From DASQUK01 sp046726215 (GTDB lineage Bacteria > Actinomycetota > Acidimicrobiia > Acidimicrobiales > VFJN01): 64,000 bases of DNA. The notes under the pieces are model-generated. The model did not search any database, was not told the origin of the DNA, and saw only the letters and a list, made by a program, of their open reading frames with translations. The position numbers were made by a program, and so were the translations under genes. The stretch spans positions 7,910 through 71,909 of the forward strand of contig JBKPAA010000033.1 in assembly GCA_046726215.1 (NCBI GenBank), read 5' to 3'. Each line of letters begins with the position of its first letter. Position 1 is the first letter of the stretch. Below are positions 41,617 through 49,049 of this stretch, in pieces.

Positions 41617-42564
41617 ATGGTGCAGATCCTTGCCGAGCTGGCCGAGGTGCTGCGCTCGTCGTCAGGCTGGCGGGCCAAGGCCGACATCGCCGTAGTGCGC
41701 GAGGTGTTCGGCGGGAGCGACTGGCTGCGCGGCCCCGGTGACGACGGGGCGGCGGTGCGAGTGGGAAGCGAGGAGGTCATCGCGTGCGGCGAGGCGATCC
41801 TGCCGTCGTTCGTCGAGCGCGACCCCCACGGCGCGGGGGTGGCGGCGGTGCTGACCAACGTGAACGACGTGGCCGCCATGGGTGCGGTCCCGCTCGCCAT
41901 CGTCGACACGGTCGTGGGACCGCCCGAGACGTGTCGCGCCGTACTGGACGGGATGCGCTTTGCGTCACAGCTGTACGACGTGCCCGTCGTGGGCGGCCAT
42001 CTGACGAGGAGCGCCGACCGCATGGCCCTGTCGGCCTTTGCCCTGGGACGCTGCCCGGGCCGCGCGCTGTCGGCCACGCGCGTCGCCCCCGGGCAGACGT
42101 TGGCGCTCGTCGTGTGCCTCGACGGCAAGATGCGGCGCGACTTCCCGTTCTTCCCGTCGTTCGACGAACGCGGGGACCGGCTCGCCGGCGACGTACGCCT
42201 GCTCGCCGACCTGGCGGCCGACGGAGTCGTCGAGGCGGCGAAGGACGTGAGCATGGCCGGGCTCTTCGGGTCGATGGCGATGTTGCTGGAACCCACCCGC
42301 TGCGGCGCGTCTATCCCGGTCGACGCGGTCCCCGTGCCGCGGGGCCTCGAGCTCGCCGCGTGGTCGCTGTGCTTCCCGTGCTTCGCGTTCCTAGTGACGA
42401 TGGCACCCCGGAACGAGGACCGCTGCCGCCGCGCCGTGGAACGCCGCGGGCTCTCCTACGCGCCGCTGGCCACCGTCGACGGGTCGGGCGTGCTCGGGTT
42501 GGTCGACGGGGGGGACGCGGCCGTGCTCGTCGACCTGAACGCCGACGCCGTCACCGGGCTGTAG
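41617..42564 (+). CDS. AIR-synthase-like protein, Sll0787 family (NitF-like)
   Basis: 315 residues. PurM-like fold: GPGDDGAAVRVGSEEVIACGEA, LTNVNDVAAMGAVPLAIVDTVVG, VVGGHLTRSADRMALSAFALG and DVSMAGLFGSMAMLLE. It belongs to the nitrogen-starvation Nit1C subfamily rather than purine PurM or hydrogenase HypE, because its usual partners (GNAT and radical SAM) follow immediately. Reaction unknown; probably ATP-dependent. Confidence 0.85.
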   Translation: MVQILAELAEVLRSSSGWRAKADIAVVREVFGGSDWLRGPGDDGAAVRVGSEEVIACGEAILPSFVERDPHGAGVAAVLTNVNDVAAMGAVPLAIVDTVVGPPETCRAVLDGMRFASQLYDVPVVGGHLTRSADRMALSAFALGRCPGRALSATRVAPGQTLALVVCLDGKMRRDFPFFPSFDERGDRLAGDVRLLADLAADGVVEAAKDVSMAGLFGSMAMLLEPTRCGASIPVDAVPVPRGLELAAWSLCFPCFAFLVTMAPRNEDRCRRAVERRGLSYAPLATVDGSGVLGLVDGGDAAVLVDLNADAVTGL

Positions 42565-42640
42565 TGGACCCTCGCGGAAGTCATCGTGGCGTCTCGCCGG
42601 CCAGATTCGCCGCTGGACTGCGTCCTCGTCGTCGCCGCAG

Positions 42641-43189
42641 CTACGGCTGCGCCTTCCTCGTGCGTCCTTGCCAGCGCCGAATCTGCCTCGGCGATACATC
42701 CACGGAACTTCCGCGAGCGCCCACTACGGTCAAGTCGATCGCCATGGGGACGTGGGGCACCCCGACGTAGATCTCCTGCTCCCCGGATATCGACCAGCCG
42801 AGGCGCTCGAAGAAGGGCACGTTGCGCGGCTGGATGTGCGCGGTCATGACACGCCCGCCGCCGCTCGCCGCCCTGGCCACCGCGAACCACACGAGCGGGG
42901 CGCCGAGCCCGCGACCGCGGGAGCCCGAGAGTACGGCCAGCCGATCGCCCTGCCAGTGGCCGGCGCCGTCGAGCGGGTAGAGACGCACTGCGCCCCCCGC
43001 GACGCCGTCGCGGAACCCGAGCACCTTGATCGTGGTCGCCTCCTCGTCCCGACCATCGCGGTCCGAGCCCCGGAACAGGCCCTGCTCGCGGACGAACACC
43101 TCGTCGCGGATGCGATGGTGCTCGGCCAGCGTCCAGGGGTCGTCGGCCACACGGCATGCGACGGTGGTGCCGTGCAGGACGTCAGCCAT
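42641..43189 (-). CDS. MSMEG_0567/Sll0786 family N-acetyltransferase (NitE-like)
   Basis: 182 residues. GNAT core: HRIRDEVFVREQGLFRGSDRD, GAVRLYPLDGAGHWQGDRLAVLSGSRGRGLGAPLVWF (acetyl-CoA loop R-G-R-G-L-G) and AHIQPRNVPFFERLGWS. A tail of about 30 residues (SSVDVSPRQIRRWQGRTRK) extends beyond the usual end. Overlaps the radical SAM gene by 8 bases. Confidence 0.85.
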   Translation of the reverse strand: MADVLHGTTVACRVADDPWTLAEHHRIRDEVFVREQGLFRGSDRDGRDEEATTIKVLGFRDGVAGGAVRLYPLDGAGHWQGDRLAVLSGSRGRGLGAPLVWFAVARAASGGGRVMTAHIQPRNVPFFERLGWSISGEQEIYVGVPHVPMAIDLTVVGARGSSVDVSPRQIRRWQGRTRKAQP

Positions 43190-44294
43190 GCGCGGGGACG
43201 GGCTTGCGCCCGATCTGGAGGCGGTCCTGGACGGCGGCCATGGGCGAGCACGCCTGGCAGCGCGAGCAGCCCGCCTTGGCGGTTTCCGCACCGAGGCCAC
43301 GCTGGGCCAGGTAGGGCGTCACCCGCCGCACGATGCGTTCGACGTAGTCGTGAGCGGGCGGCGACCAGTCCGCCATCAGGCTGCCGGCCACCGGCCGCAG
43401 TGGCACCACGAAGGGGTACACGCCGATGTCGGCCGCGCGCCTGCACCCTTCCACCGTCAGCTCCGGATCCTCGCCCATGCCGAGGATCACGTAGGTGGTG
43501 ACCTGCCCCTCGCCGAAGCGCGGCACGGCGCGCTCCCAGGCACGGAAGTAGCCATCGATGCCCGTGCGGGCCTTGGCGGGCGCCACGCGGGCGAGCACGG
43601 CAGGATCGAACGATTCGACGTGGATGCCCACGGTGTCGACGCCGAGGTCGGCCACGCGGTCGATCACGTCGAGGTCGTCGGGCGGTTCGAACTGCGTCTC
43701 GACGGGGAGACCGCTCGCGGCCTTCACGGCGGCGGCGCACCGGGCGACGTAGAGGGCGCCGCGATCAGGAGCGCGGGTGCTGCCGGTCGTGAGGGTCACG
43801 TCGACGGCGCCGTCGAGGTCGCGCGCGGCCACCGCAACCTCCGCCAGCTGCGCCGGCGTCTTCTTCGCCGTGGTGCGACCGGCATCGAGAGAGACCCCGA
43901 TGCCGCAGAACGCGCACTGGTCGTCGTTCCCCCAATAGGCGCAGGTTTGGAGCACCGTGCTGGCCAGCGAGTCCAGGTGCAGCAGCGCGATCTTCCAGTA
44001 GGGGATCCCGTCGCCGGTGGTCAGGTCGTAGTAGCGCGGCCGGCGCTGCGAGCGGGCGGGCGCAACCCGGCGCCCGCCCTCGTAGATGGCGAGCGTGTCG
44101 CCGTCGGTTCGCAGCTCGAAGGGGGACGAGGCGGTCCGGGCCGGGTCGGTGTCCAGCGTGACCGCGTAGTCGTCGACCCAGACCATGCCGACGTCGGACG
44201 GGCCGGCGCCCCCCGCCCGGCCCTCGGTCTGGACCTCGGTCCGCAACCCGTGGGCCTGCAACCGAAGGACGAGTTCGGCGGTGTCTCGCTCCAA
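43182..44294 (-). CDS. MSMEG_0568 family radical SAM protein (NitD-like)
   Basis: 370 residues from TTG at 44294 (ribosome site GGAGGC). The cluster is Cys118-x8-Cys127-x2-Cys130, not the canonical C-x3-C-x2-C; this spacing suits the Nit1C family as I remember it. A second Cys set near the C-terminus (CSRCQACSP) may bind another Fe-S cluster. Partners GNAT and AIR-synthase-like genes are adjacent. Reaction unknown. Confidence 0.87.
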   Translation of the reverse strand: MERDTAELVLRLQAHGLRTEVQTEGRAGGAGPSDVGMVWVDDYAVTLDTDPARTASSPFELRTDGDTLAIYEGGRRVAPARSQRRPRYYDLTTGDGIPYWKIALLHLDSLASTVLQTCAYWGNDDQCAFCGIGVSLDAGRTTAKKTPAQLAEVAVAARDLDGAVDVTLTTGSTRAPDRGALYVARCAAAVKAASGLPVETQFEPPDDLDVIDRVADLGVDTVGIHVESFDPAVLARVAPAKARTGIDGYFRAWERAVPRFGEGQVTTYVILGMGEDPELTVEGCRRAADIGVYPFVVPLRPVAGSLMADWSPPAHDYVERIVRRVTPYLAQRGLGAETAKAGCSRCQACSPMAAVQDRLQIGRKPVPAHG

Positions 44295-44360
44295 CGCTGC
44301 CTCCGCTCCGTCGGCGACGTGTCGGATACTACGACGACCGCGCCCACCATAGAAGACGCG

Positions 44361-44981
44361 TCAGGACGCCTCCGCCTGGAGTGCGGTAGCGGCGCGTTCC
44401 CACTCCTCGGCCGTTCTGGCGGTGCGGACCACGGCGCCCGGGTCGGCGTGCAGCTCGCCGGTCGTGAGATCCACCCGCGTCGTGGTGGCGATCAGCAGGG
44501 GCGCCCCCGTGGCCTGATCGACACCGACCTTGGTCAGGATTGCCCAGCCCGTCCCGACGTTCATCCGCAGTTCCGGCACGCGGGGGCCGAGCGCGTCGGC
44601 GTGGACGTCGGTCCAATCCGCACCCGCCGCCCGGGCTCGGTCGATGGCGGCCAGGCGCGCCAGCCGCCGCTCCTCTCCTGCCAGCTCACGATCGCGCGCC
44701 GCGGCGGCGGACCCGAAGATGTCGTCGGGCTCGAGCCCCCGGGCGCTGGTTCCCGTCGCATCGCACGCCGCGGCCACGTACTCGACCGCTCGCGGTTGGC
44801 AGGCGACCAACTCGGCCGCCGTGGTCGTCACGGCCCGCAGCTGCTCGCAGATGGCGGCGACCAGGACCAGGGCGCGCTGGTAGCCGTCGACGTTGGTCAT
44901 GGCCAGCGGGTACAGGCGTGCCTCGGCGGCCCGCCACGACTGGCGGGCGCGCGAGAGTTCATCGTCGCTCAGGGACGCCAT
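44361..44981 (-). CDS. Hypothetical protein upstream of the radical SAM gene
   Basis: 206 residues. N-terminal half helical (LSDDELSRARQSWRAAEARLYP, NVDGYQRALVLVAAICEQL), C-terminal half beta-rich (MNVGTGWAILTKVGVDQATGAPLLIATTTRVDLTTGELH). No family recognised. It lies 66 bases before the radical SAM gene on the same strand and shares a divergent promoter region with the carbamate kinase gene. Confidence 0.65.
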   Translation of the reverse strand: MASLSDDELSRARQSWRAAEARLYPLAMTNVDGYQRALVLVAAICEQLRAVTTTAAELVACQPRAVEYVAAACDATGTSARGLEPDDIFGSAAAARDRELAGEERRLARLAAIDRARAAGADWTDVHADALGPRVPELRMNVGTGWAILTKVGVDQATGAPLLIATTTRVDLTTGELHADPGAVVRTARTAEEWERAATALQAEAS

Positions 44982-44984
44982 CGA

Positions 44985-45013
44985 TTGACCATGCTGGAAG
45001 TCATGTCTACTAT
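44985..45013 (+). promoter_or_regulatory. Sigma-A promoter for the carbamate kinase operon
   Basis: TTGACC (44985-44990), 17-base spacer, TACTAT (45008-45013): near-consensus spacing and boxes. The carbamate kinase GTG is 38 bases downstream, preceded by AGGTGA. The -35 box abuts the ATG of the divergent hypothetical gene. Confidence 0.65.
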
Positions 45014-45051
45014 CCTCAACGTTTCGCCAAGCCAGCCAGCGAGGTGACGGC

Positions 45052-46017
45052 GTGGGTGGTCGTGCCCTCATCGCCCTGGGCGGCAACGCCTTGTGCGGCG
45101 CCGACCAGACCGGCACCTACGCGGAGCAGCGCGACAACGCACGCGCCATGGCGGCGTCGATCGGCGAGCTTATCGACACCGCCTGGCAGGTCGTGGTGGT
45201 GCACGGCAACGGCCCGCAGGTCGGGGCCCTCGGCGTCCAGCAGGAGGTGGCGGCGGCCCTGGTGCCCGCGCAGCCCCTGTTCTCGCTCTCCGCCATGACG
45301 CAGGGCTACCTCGGGAGCCTCATCGCCCTCGCCCTCCACGAGCGCCTGGGCCGCGGCCACCAGGTGGCGAGCGTGGTGACCCATGTGGTCGTCCATGGCG
45401 ACGACCCGGCCTTCACCGATCCCTCGAAGCCGATCGGGCCGTTCTACTCGGCGAGTGAGGCGCGACGGTTGGCGGCGGAGCGGCGCTGGACGATGGCCGA
45501 GGATGCGGGTCGAGGGTTCCGGCGCGTGGTGCCGTCGCCAGAGCCCCTCGCCATCCTCGAGGCCGACACCATCAGCCGGATGGTCGATGCCGGGATGGTC
45601 GTCGTCGCCTGTGGCGGCGGCGGCGTGCCGGTGGCGATGAGCGTCGACGGCTACGTGGGTGTCGACGCAGTGATCGACAAGGATCTCGCCGCCCAACGCC
45701 TGGCCTCGGCGCTGGGCGTCGACGCGCTCGCGCTGGTGACCAGCGTGCCCGCCGTTCAGCTCGGCCACGGCACCCCCCGGCAGCGGGACCTGCACGAGCT
45801 GGGCGTCGACGAGGCCGAGCGCTACCTCGCGGAGGGTCAGTTCGCGGCGGGCAGCATGGGCCCGAAGGTCGCCGCCGCCATTCGCTTCATCCGCGAGGGG
45901 GGCGGGGCGGTGGCCATCACCACCCCGACCCTGTTGGCCTCCACCATGGCGGCAACGGACGGGCGACCGGCGGGAACCCTGGTCACCGCCGAGTCCGGTC
46001 GCCGGGTCGGCCGCTGA
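45052..46017 (+). CDS. Carbamate kinase
   Basis: 321 residues from GTG. LIALGGNALCG, VVVHGNGPQVGALGVQQEVA, DKDLAAQRLASALGVDALALVTSVP and GSMGPKVAAAIRFIREGGGAVAIT are diagnostic for the ArcC family. It turns carbamoyl phosphate plus ADP into ATP, CO2 and ammonia. Followed 7 bases later by fdrA, so it probably consumes carbamoyl phosphate made by the FdrA/DUF1116 module (as AllK does) rather than serving arginine deiminase. Confidence 0.93.
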   Translation: MGGRALIALGGNALCGADQTGTYAEQRDNARAMAASIGELIDTAWQVVVVHGNGPQVGALGVQQEVAAALVPAQPLFSLSAMTQGYLGSLIALALHERLGRGHQVASVVTHVVVHGDDPAFTDPSKPIGPFYSASEARRLAAERRWTMAEDAGRGFRRVVPSPEPLAILEADTISRMVDAGMVVVACGGGGVPVAMSVDGYVGVDAVIDKDLAAQRLASALGVDALALVTSVPAVQLGHGTPRQRDLHELGVDEAERYLAEGQFAAGSMGPKVAAAIRFIREGGGAVAITTPTLLASTMAATDGRPAGTLVTAESGRRVGR

Positions 46018-46024
46018 GCCGGCC

Positions 46025-47560
46025 ATGTTCGCCGGAGCGCGCATCCTTCGCGACCGCTACGTCGACTCGGTTCAGCTCCTGGCGATCACGCGCCGGATGC
46101 GTCAAACGGAGGGTGTCGACTTCGCCAGCGCCCTGATGGGCACGCCGGCCAACCTGGAAGCGCTGCGGGAGCAGGGGGTCGCCGCCGAGGCTCTCACGGC
46201 CACGCCCAACGATCTCGTGCTCGCGGCGCGCGCTGCCGACGCGGTGCGCGCGGGTCAGGCGTTCGACGAGGCCGAGCAAGCGCTGTCGGCGCCCCCAACG
46301 GCCGCGCCCGGAACCCCAGAGCGCGAGCCCCGGTCCCTGGAGGCGGCCCTCGACGTTCTCGGCGACGCGAACGTCGCCGTCGTCTCGGTCGCCGGCGGGT
46401 ATGCGGCGCTCGAGGCGCACAAGGCCCTCTCCGCCGGCCTGCACGTCCTCCTGTTCAGCGACAACGTGACCGTGGAGGAGGAGATCGCGCTGAAGGACCA
46501 CGCCGCCAGCGTCGGGCGGCTGGCGATGGGGCCCGGCGCCGGCACCGCCAGCATCGGGGGGTGCGGTCTCGGCTTCGCCAACACCGTCGCGCCCGGTCGC
46601 GTCGGCGTGGTCGCCGCCGCGGGTACGGGGGCCCAGGAGGTCATGGCACTGCTCGACCGCTGGGGCGAGGGGGTTTCGCACGTCATCGGCGTCGGCGGTC
46701 GTGACCTGTCGGAGCGGGTGGCCGGCCGCAGCGCGCGCCTGGCGATGCGGACGCTCGCCGGTGATCCGGCCACCGAGGTGATCGTGCTGGTGTCCAAGCC
46801 GCCGTCGCCCGACGTCGCACGCGAGGTCGTGGCGGCCGGCGGCGCGACGCCGGTCATCGCCGCCCTCATCGGCCTGGCGCCAGGCGCCCCGGTTCCGGGG
46901 GCCGCAGCGGTGGCGAGCACCCTCGAGGCTGCCGCGGCCCACGCGGTGAGGCGACGCGGGGGATCCCCACCCGCCGACTGGTCCGAATGGCGGTCGCACG
47001 TGGCCATGAGCCTGGTCGAGCTCGGCCCGGCGCGACGCACCGTGCGCGGGCTCTTCTCGGGCGGGACGCTCTGCTACGAGGCGCAGACGCTGCTGCAGCG
47101 CTGGCTCGGCGACGTGTGGTCGAACACGCCGTTGGACGACCGGCTCCGGGTGCCCGCGCCCCCGGGCGCCCACGTCTGCCTCGACCTCGGTGAGGAGGAG
47201 TACACCAAGGGCCGGCCGCATCCGATGATCGACGCCGAGGCGCGGCTCGAGTTGTTGACGGATGCGGGCAACGACGACGACGTGGCGGTGGTGCTGCTCG
47301 ACGTGGTGTTGGGCTACGGCGGTCACGGCGACCCGGCGTCGGTCCTGGCACCCGCGTGCGCTGCGCTGGCGAGGCCCGAAGGCCCGCGGGTTGTCGTGTA
47401 CGTCCTCGGCACCGACAACGATCCGCAGGGCCTCGCGCGCCAGCGCCGAGCGTTCGAGGACGCCGCCTGCCTCGTGGCGCCAACGGCTGCGCGTGCGGCG
47501 CTCGCAGCCGCCGCGATTGCCGGGCGCCAGCCGCAGATCGTCGGGACCGACCTGTCGTGA
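46025..47560 (+). CDS. fdrA: FdrA family protein (acyl-CoA-synthetase fold; AllF-like)
   Basis: 511 residues. DSVQLLAITRRMRQTEGVDFAS, GTPANLEALREQG, ALKDHAASVGRLAMGPGAGTASIGG, GAQEVMALLDRWGEGVSHVIGVGGRDLSE and the late HPMIDAEARLELL block are the FdrA pattern (succinyl-CoA-synthetase-like domains). E. coli FdrA acts with YlbE (DUF1116) and YlbF in carbamoyl transfer. Its stop overlaps the GTG of the glycosyltransferase gene. Confidence 0.9.
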   Translation: MFAGARILRDRYVDSVQLLAITRRMRQTEGVDFASALMGTPANLEALREQGVAAEALTATPNDLVLAARAADAVRAGQAFDEAEQALSAPPTAAPGTPEREPRSLEAALDVLGDANVAVVSVAGGYAALEAHKALSAGLHVLLFSDNVTVEEEIALKDHAASVGRLAMGPGAGTASIGGCGLGFANTVAPGRVGVVAAAGTGAQEVMALLDRWGEGVSHVIGVGGRDLSERVAGRSARLAMRTLAGDPATEVIVLVSKPPSPDVAREVVAAGGATPVIAALIGLAPGAPVPGAAAVASTLEAAAAHAVRRRGGSPPADWSEWRSHVAMSLVELGPARRTVRGLFSGGTLCYEAQTLLQRWLGDVWSNTPLDDRLRVPAPPGAHVCLDLGEEEYTKGRPHPMIDAEARLELLTDAGNDDDVAVVLLDVVLGYGGHGDPASVLAPACAALARPEGPRVVVYVLGTDNDPQGLARQRRAFEDAACLVAPTAARAALAAAAIAGRQPQIVGTDLS

Positions 47561-48711
47561 GGCCGGTCGGGCTGGTCACGTACTCCACCAAGCCCCGCGG
47601 CGGGGTCGTGCACCTGCTTGCCCTGGCGGAGGCCCTTGCGAGGCGCTCGTTCCCGACCGAGATCATCGCCCTTGGCGACGAGAGCGTCGGGTTCTGCCGC
47701 CCGGTCGACGTGCCGTGCTCCTTCGTGGCTCCTCCGGAGCCGGCCCCGGAGCTCGAGGCGCGGGTGTTCGACGCGATCGCTGCCCTCGAGGCGGGGCTCG
47801 CGGGGCGAGCGGGTGCGCTGCCCTCCGTGCTGCACGTGCAGGACTGCATCGCCGCCCGGGCGGCCGTCCGCGTGCGCGACGCGGGTGCGCCCGTCCGCGT
47901 CGTGCGGACGGTGCACCACGTCGACGACTTCACGACGCCCGCGCTGGTCGAGTGCCAACGGCGTTCGATCCTCGATCCCGACCACGTGCTGGTGGTCAGC
48001 CCGACGTGGCAGCGACGGATCGCAGACGAGTACGGAGTCAAGGCCGATGTGGTGACGAACGGCGTCGACGTGGACCGCTTCGCCGCCGCCCCCGCCCAGG
48101 GTGTCACCGCCGCGTTGCGCGCCCGCGCAGGGGCTGAGGGTCGGTTCCTCATCCTGACGGTCGGCGGCATCGAGCCCCGCAAGGGCACCGATCAGTTGTT
48201 CCGCGCCCTGTCGCTTCTGCGCCGGCGCTGGGCACGCCCGCCCGTGCTCGGCATCATCGGCGGCCATTCGTTCCAGGACCACACGCCGTACCGCGACCGC
48301 GTCATCGCGTCCATGGCCGACCTCGACCTCGAGTTCGGCCGGGATGTCGCGCTCCTGGGAACGGTTCCCGACCATGACATGGCGGCCTGGTACCACGCGG
48401 CCGACGCTTTTGCGTTCCCCTCGGTCACCGAAGGCTTCGGCCTCGTCGTGCTGGAGGCGATGGCCGCCGGCCTCCCGGTGGTGCTGACCCGGCTCCCGGT
48501 GTTCGGCGAGTACGTACGCTTCGGCGAGGACGCGCTCGCCGTGGCCGTCGGCAACGACCAAGAGCTCGCCGACGCCTTGCAAGCCGTGGCGTATGACCAC
48601 GAGCTGCGGGCGACGCTGCGCCGCCGAGGACGTGACCTGGCGGCGAGATTCGACTGGGACACGACTGCGCTCCAGCACATCGCCATCTACGACGAGCTGA
48701 AGCCCCGCTGA
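47557..48711 (+). CDS. MSMEG_0565 family glycosyltransferase (GT4)
   Basis: 384 residues from a GTG overlapping the fdrA stop. GLVTYSTKPRGGVVHLLALAEAL at the start is characteristic of this Nit1C-linked group; GGIEPRKGTDQLFRAL and TEGFGLVVLEAMAAGLPVV are the GT4 donor-site motifs. It ties the carbamate kinase-FdrA operon to the scattered Nit1C genes. Confidence 0.88.
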   Translation: MRPVGLVTYSTKPRGGVVHLLALAEALARRSFPTEIIALGDESVGFCRPVDVPCSFVAPPEPAPELEARVFDAIAALEAGLAGRAGALPSVLHVQDCIAARAAVRVRDAGAPVRVVRTVHHVDDFTTPALVECQRRSILDPDHVLVVSPTWQRRIADEYGVKADVVTNGVDVDRFAAAPAQGVTAALRARAGAEGRFLILTVGGIEPRKGTDQLFRALSLLRRRWARPPVLGIIGGHSFQDHTPYRDRVIASMADLDLEFGRDVALLGTVPDHDMAAWYHAADAFAFPSVTEGFGLVVLEAMAAGLPVVLTRLPVFGEYVRFGEDALAVAVGNDQELADALQAVAYDHELRATLRRRGRDLAARFDWDTTALQHIAIYDELKPR

Positions 48712-49049
48712 CAGGTCCGGAATCCCCGTCCGATGCGCGTGACCCAGGTGCGGGTTCCCGCGTCGATCCATCTGGCCTCCGCGGGCGCGAACAGTCCGGT
48801 GGCACAGGCGAGCTAGCACCTGCACGCCCCCCCGGCTTGCCGATCTCGCGCGGCTTCCCCCGCGAGCGGCCGGCCATCCTCATCACCGCCGTCGATGAGG
48901 CAGCCGTTCCTGCGTGAAACGGCGCGCGGTACGTTAGGCAACTGAATGTGTGGCCCCGAGGGCACGAACGTGAAGGGGGAGCGCTCTCTCGACCCGTCCA
49001 CCGGTCGCAGCCGCACCGCGCCGGTCCCGCAGAGAGGAACGACGAGCGC
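48712..49049. other. Intergenic stretch, no gene seen
   Basis: 338 bases between the glycosyltransferase and the secreted beta-helix gene. No convincing coding frame, RNA or strong hairpin was seen. A weak AGAGAGGA ribosome site lies at its right end for the downstream ATG. It probably holds the promoter of the secreted-protein gene. Confidence 0.4.
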
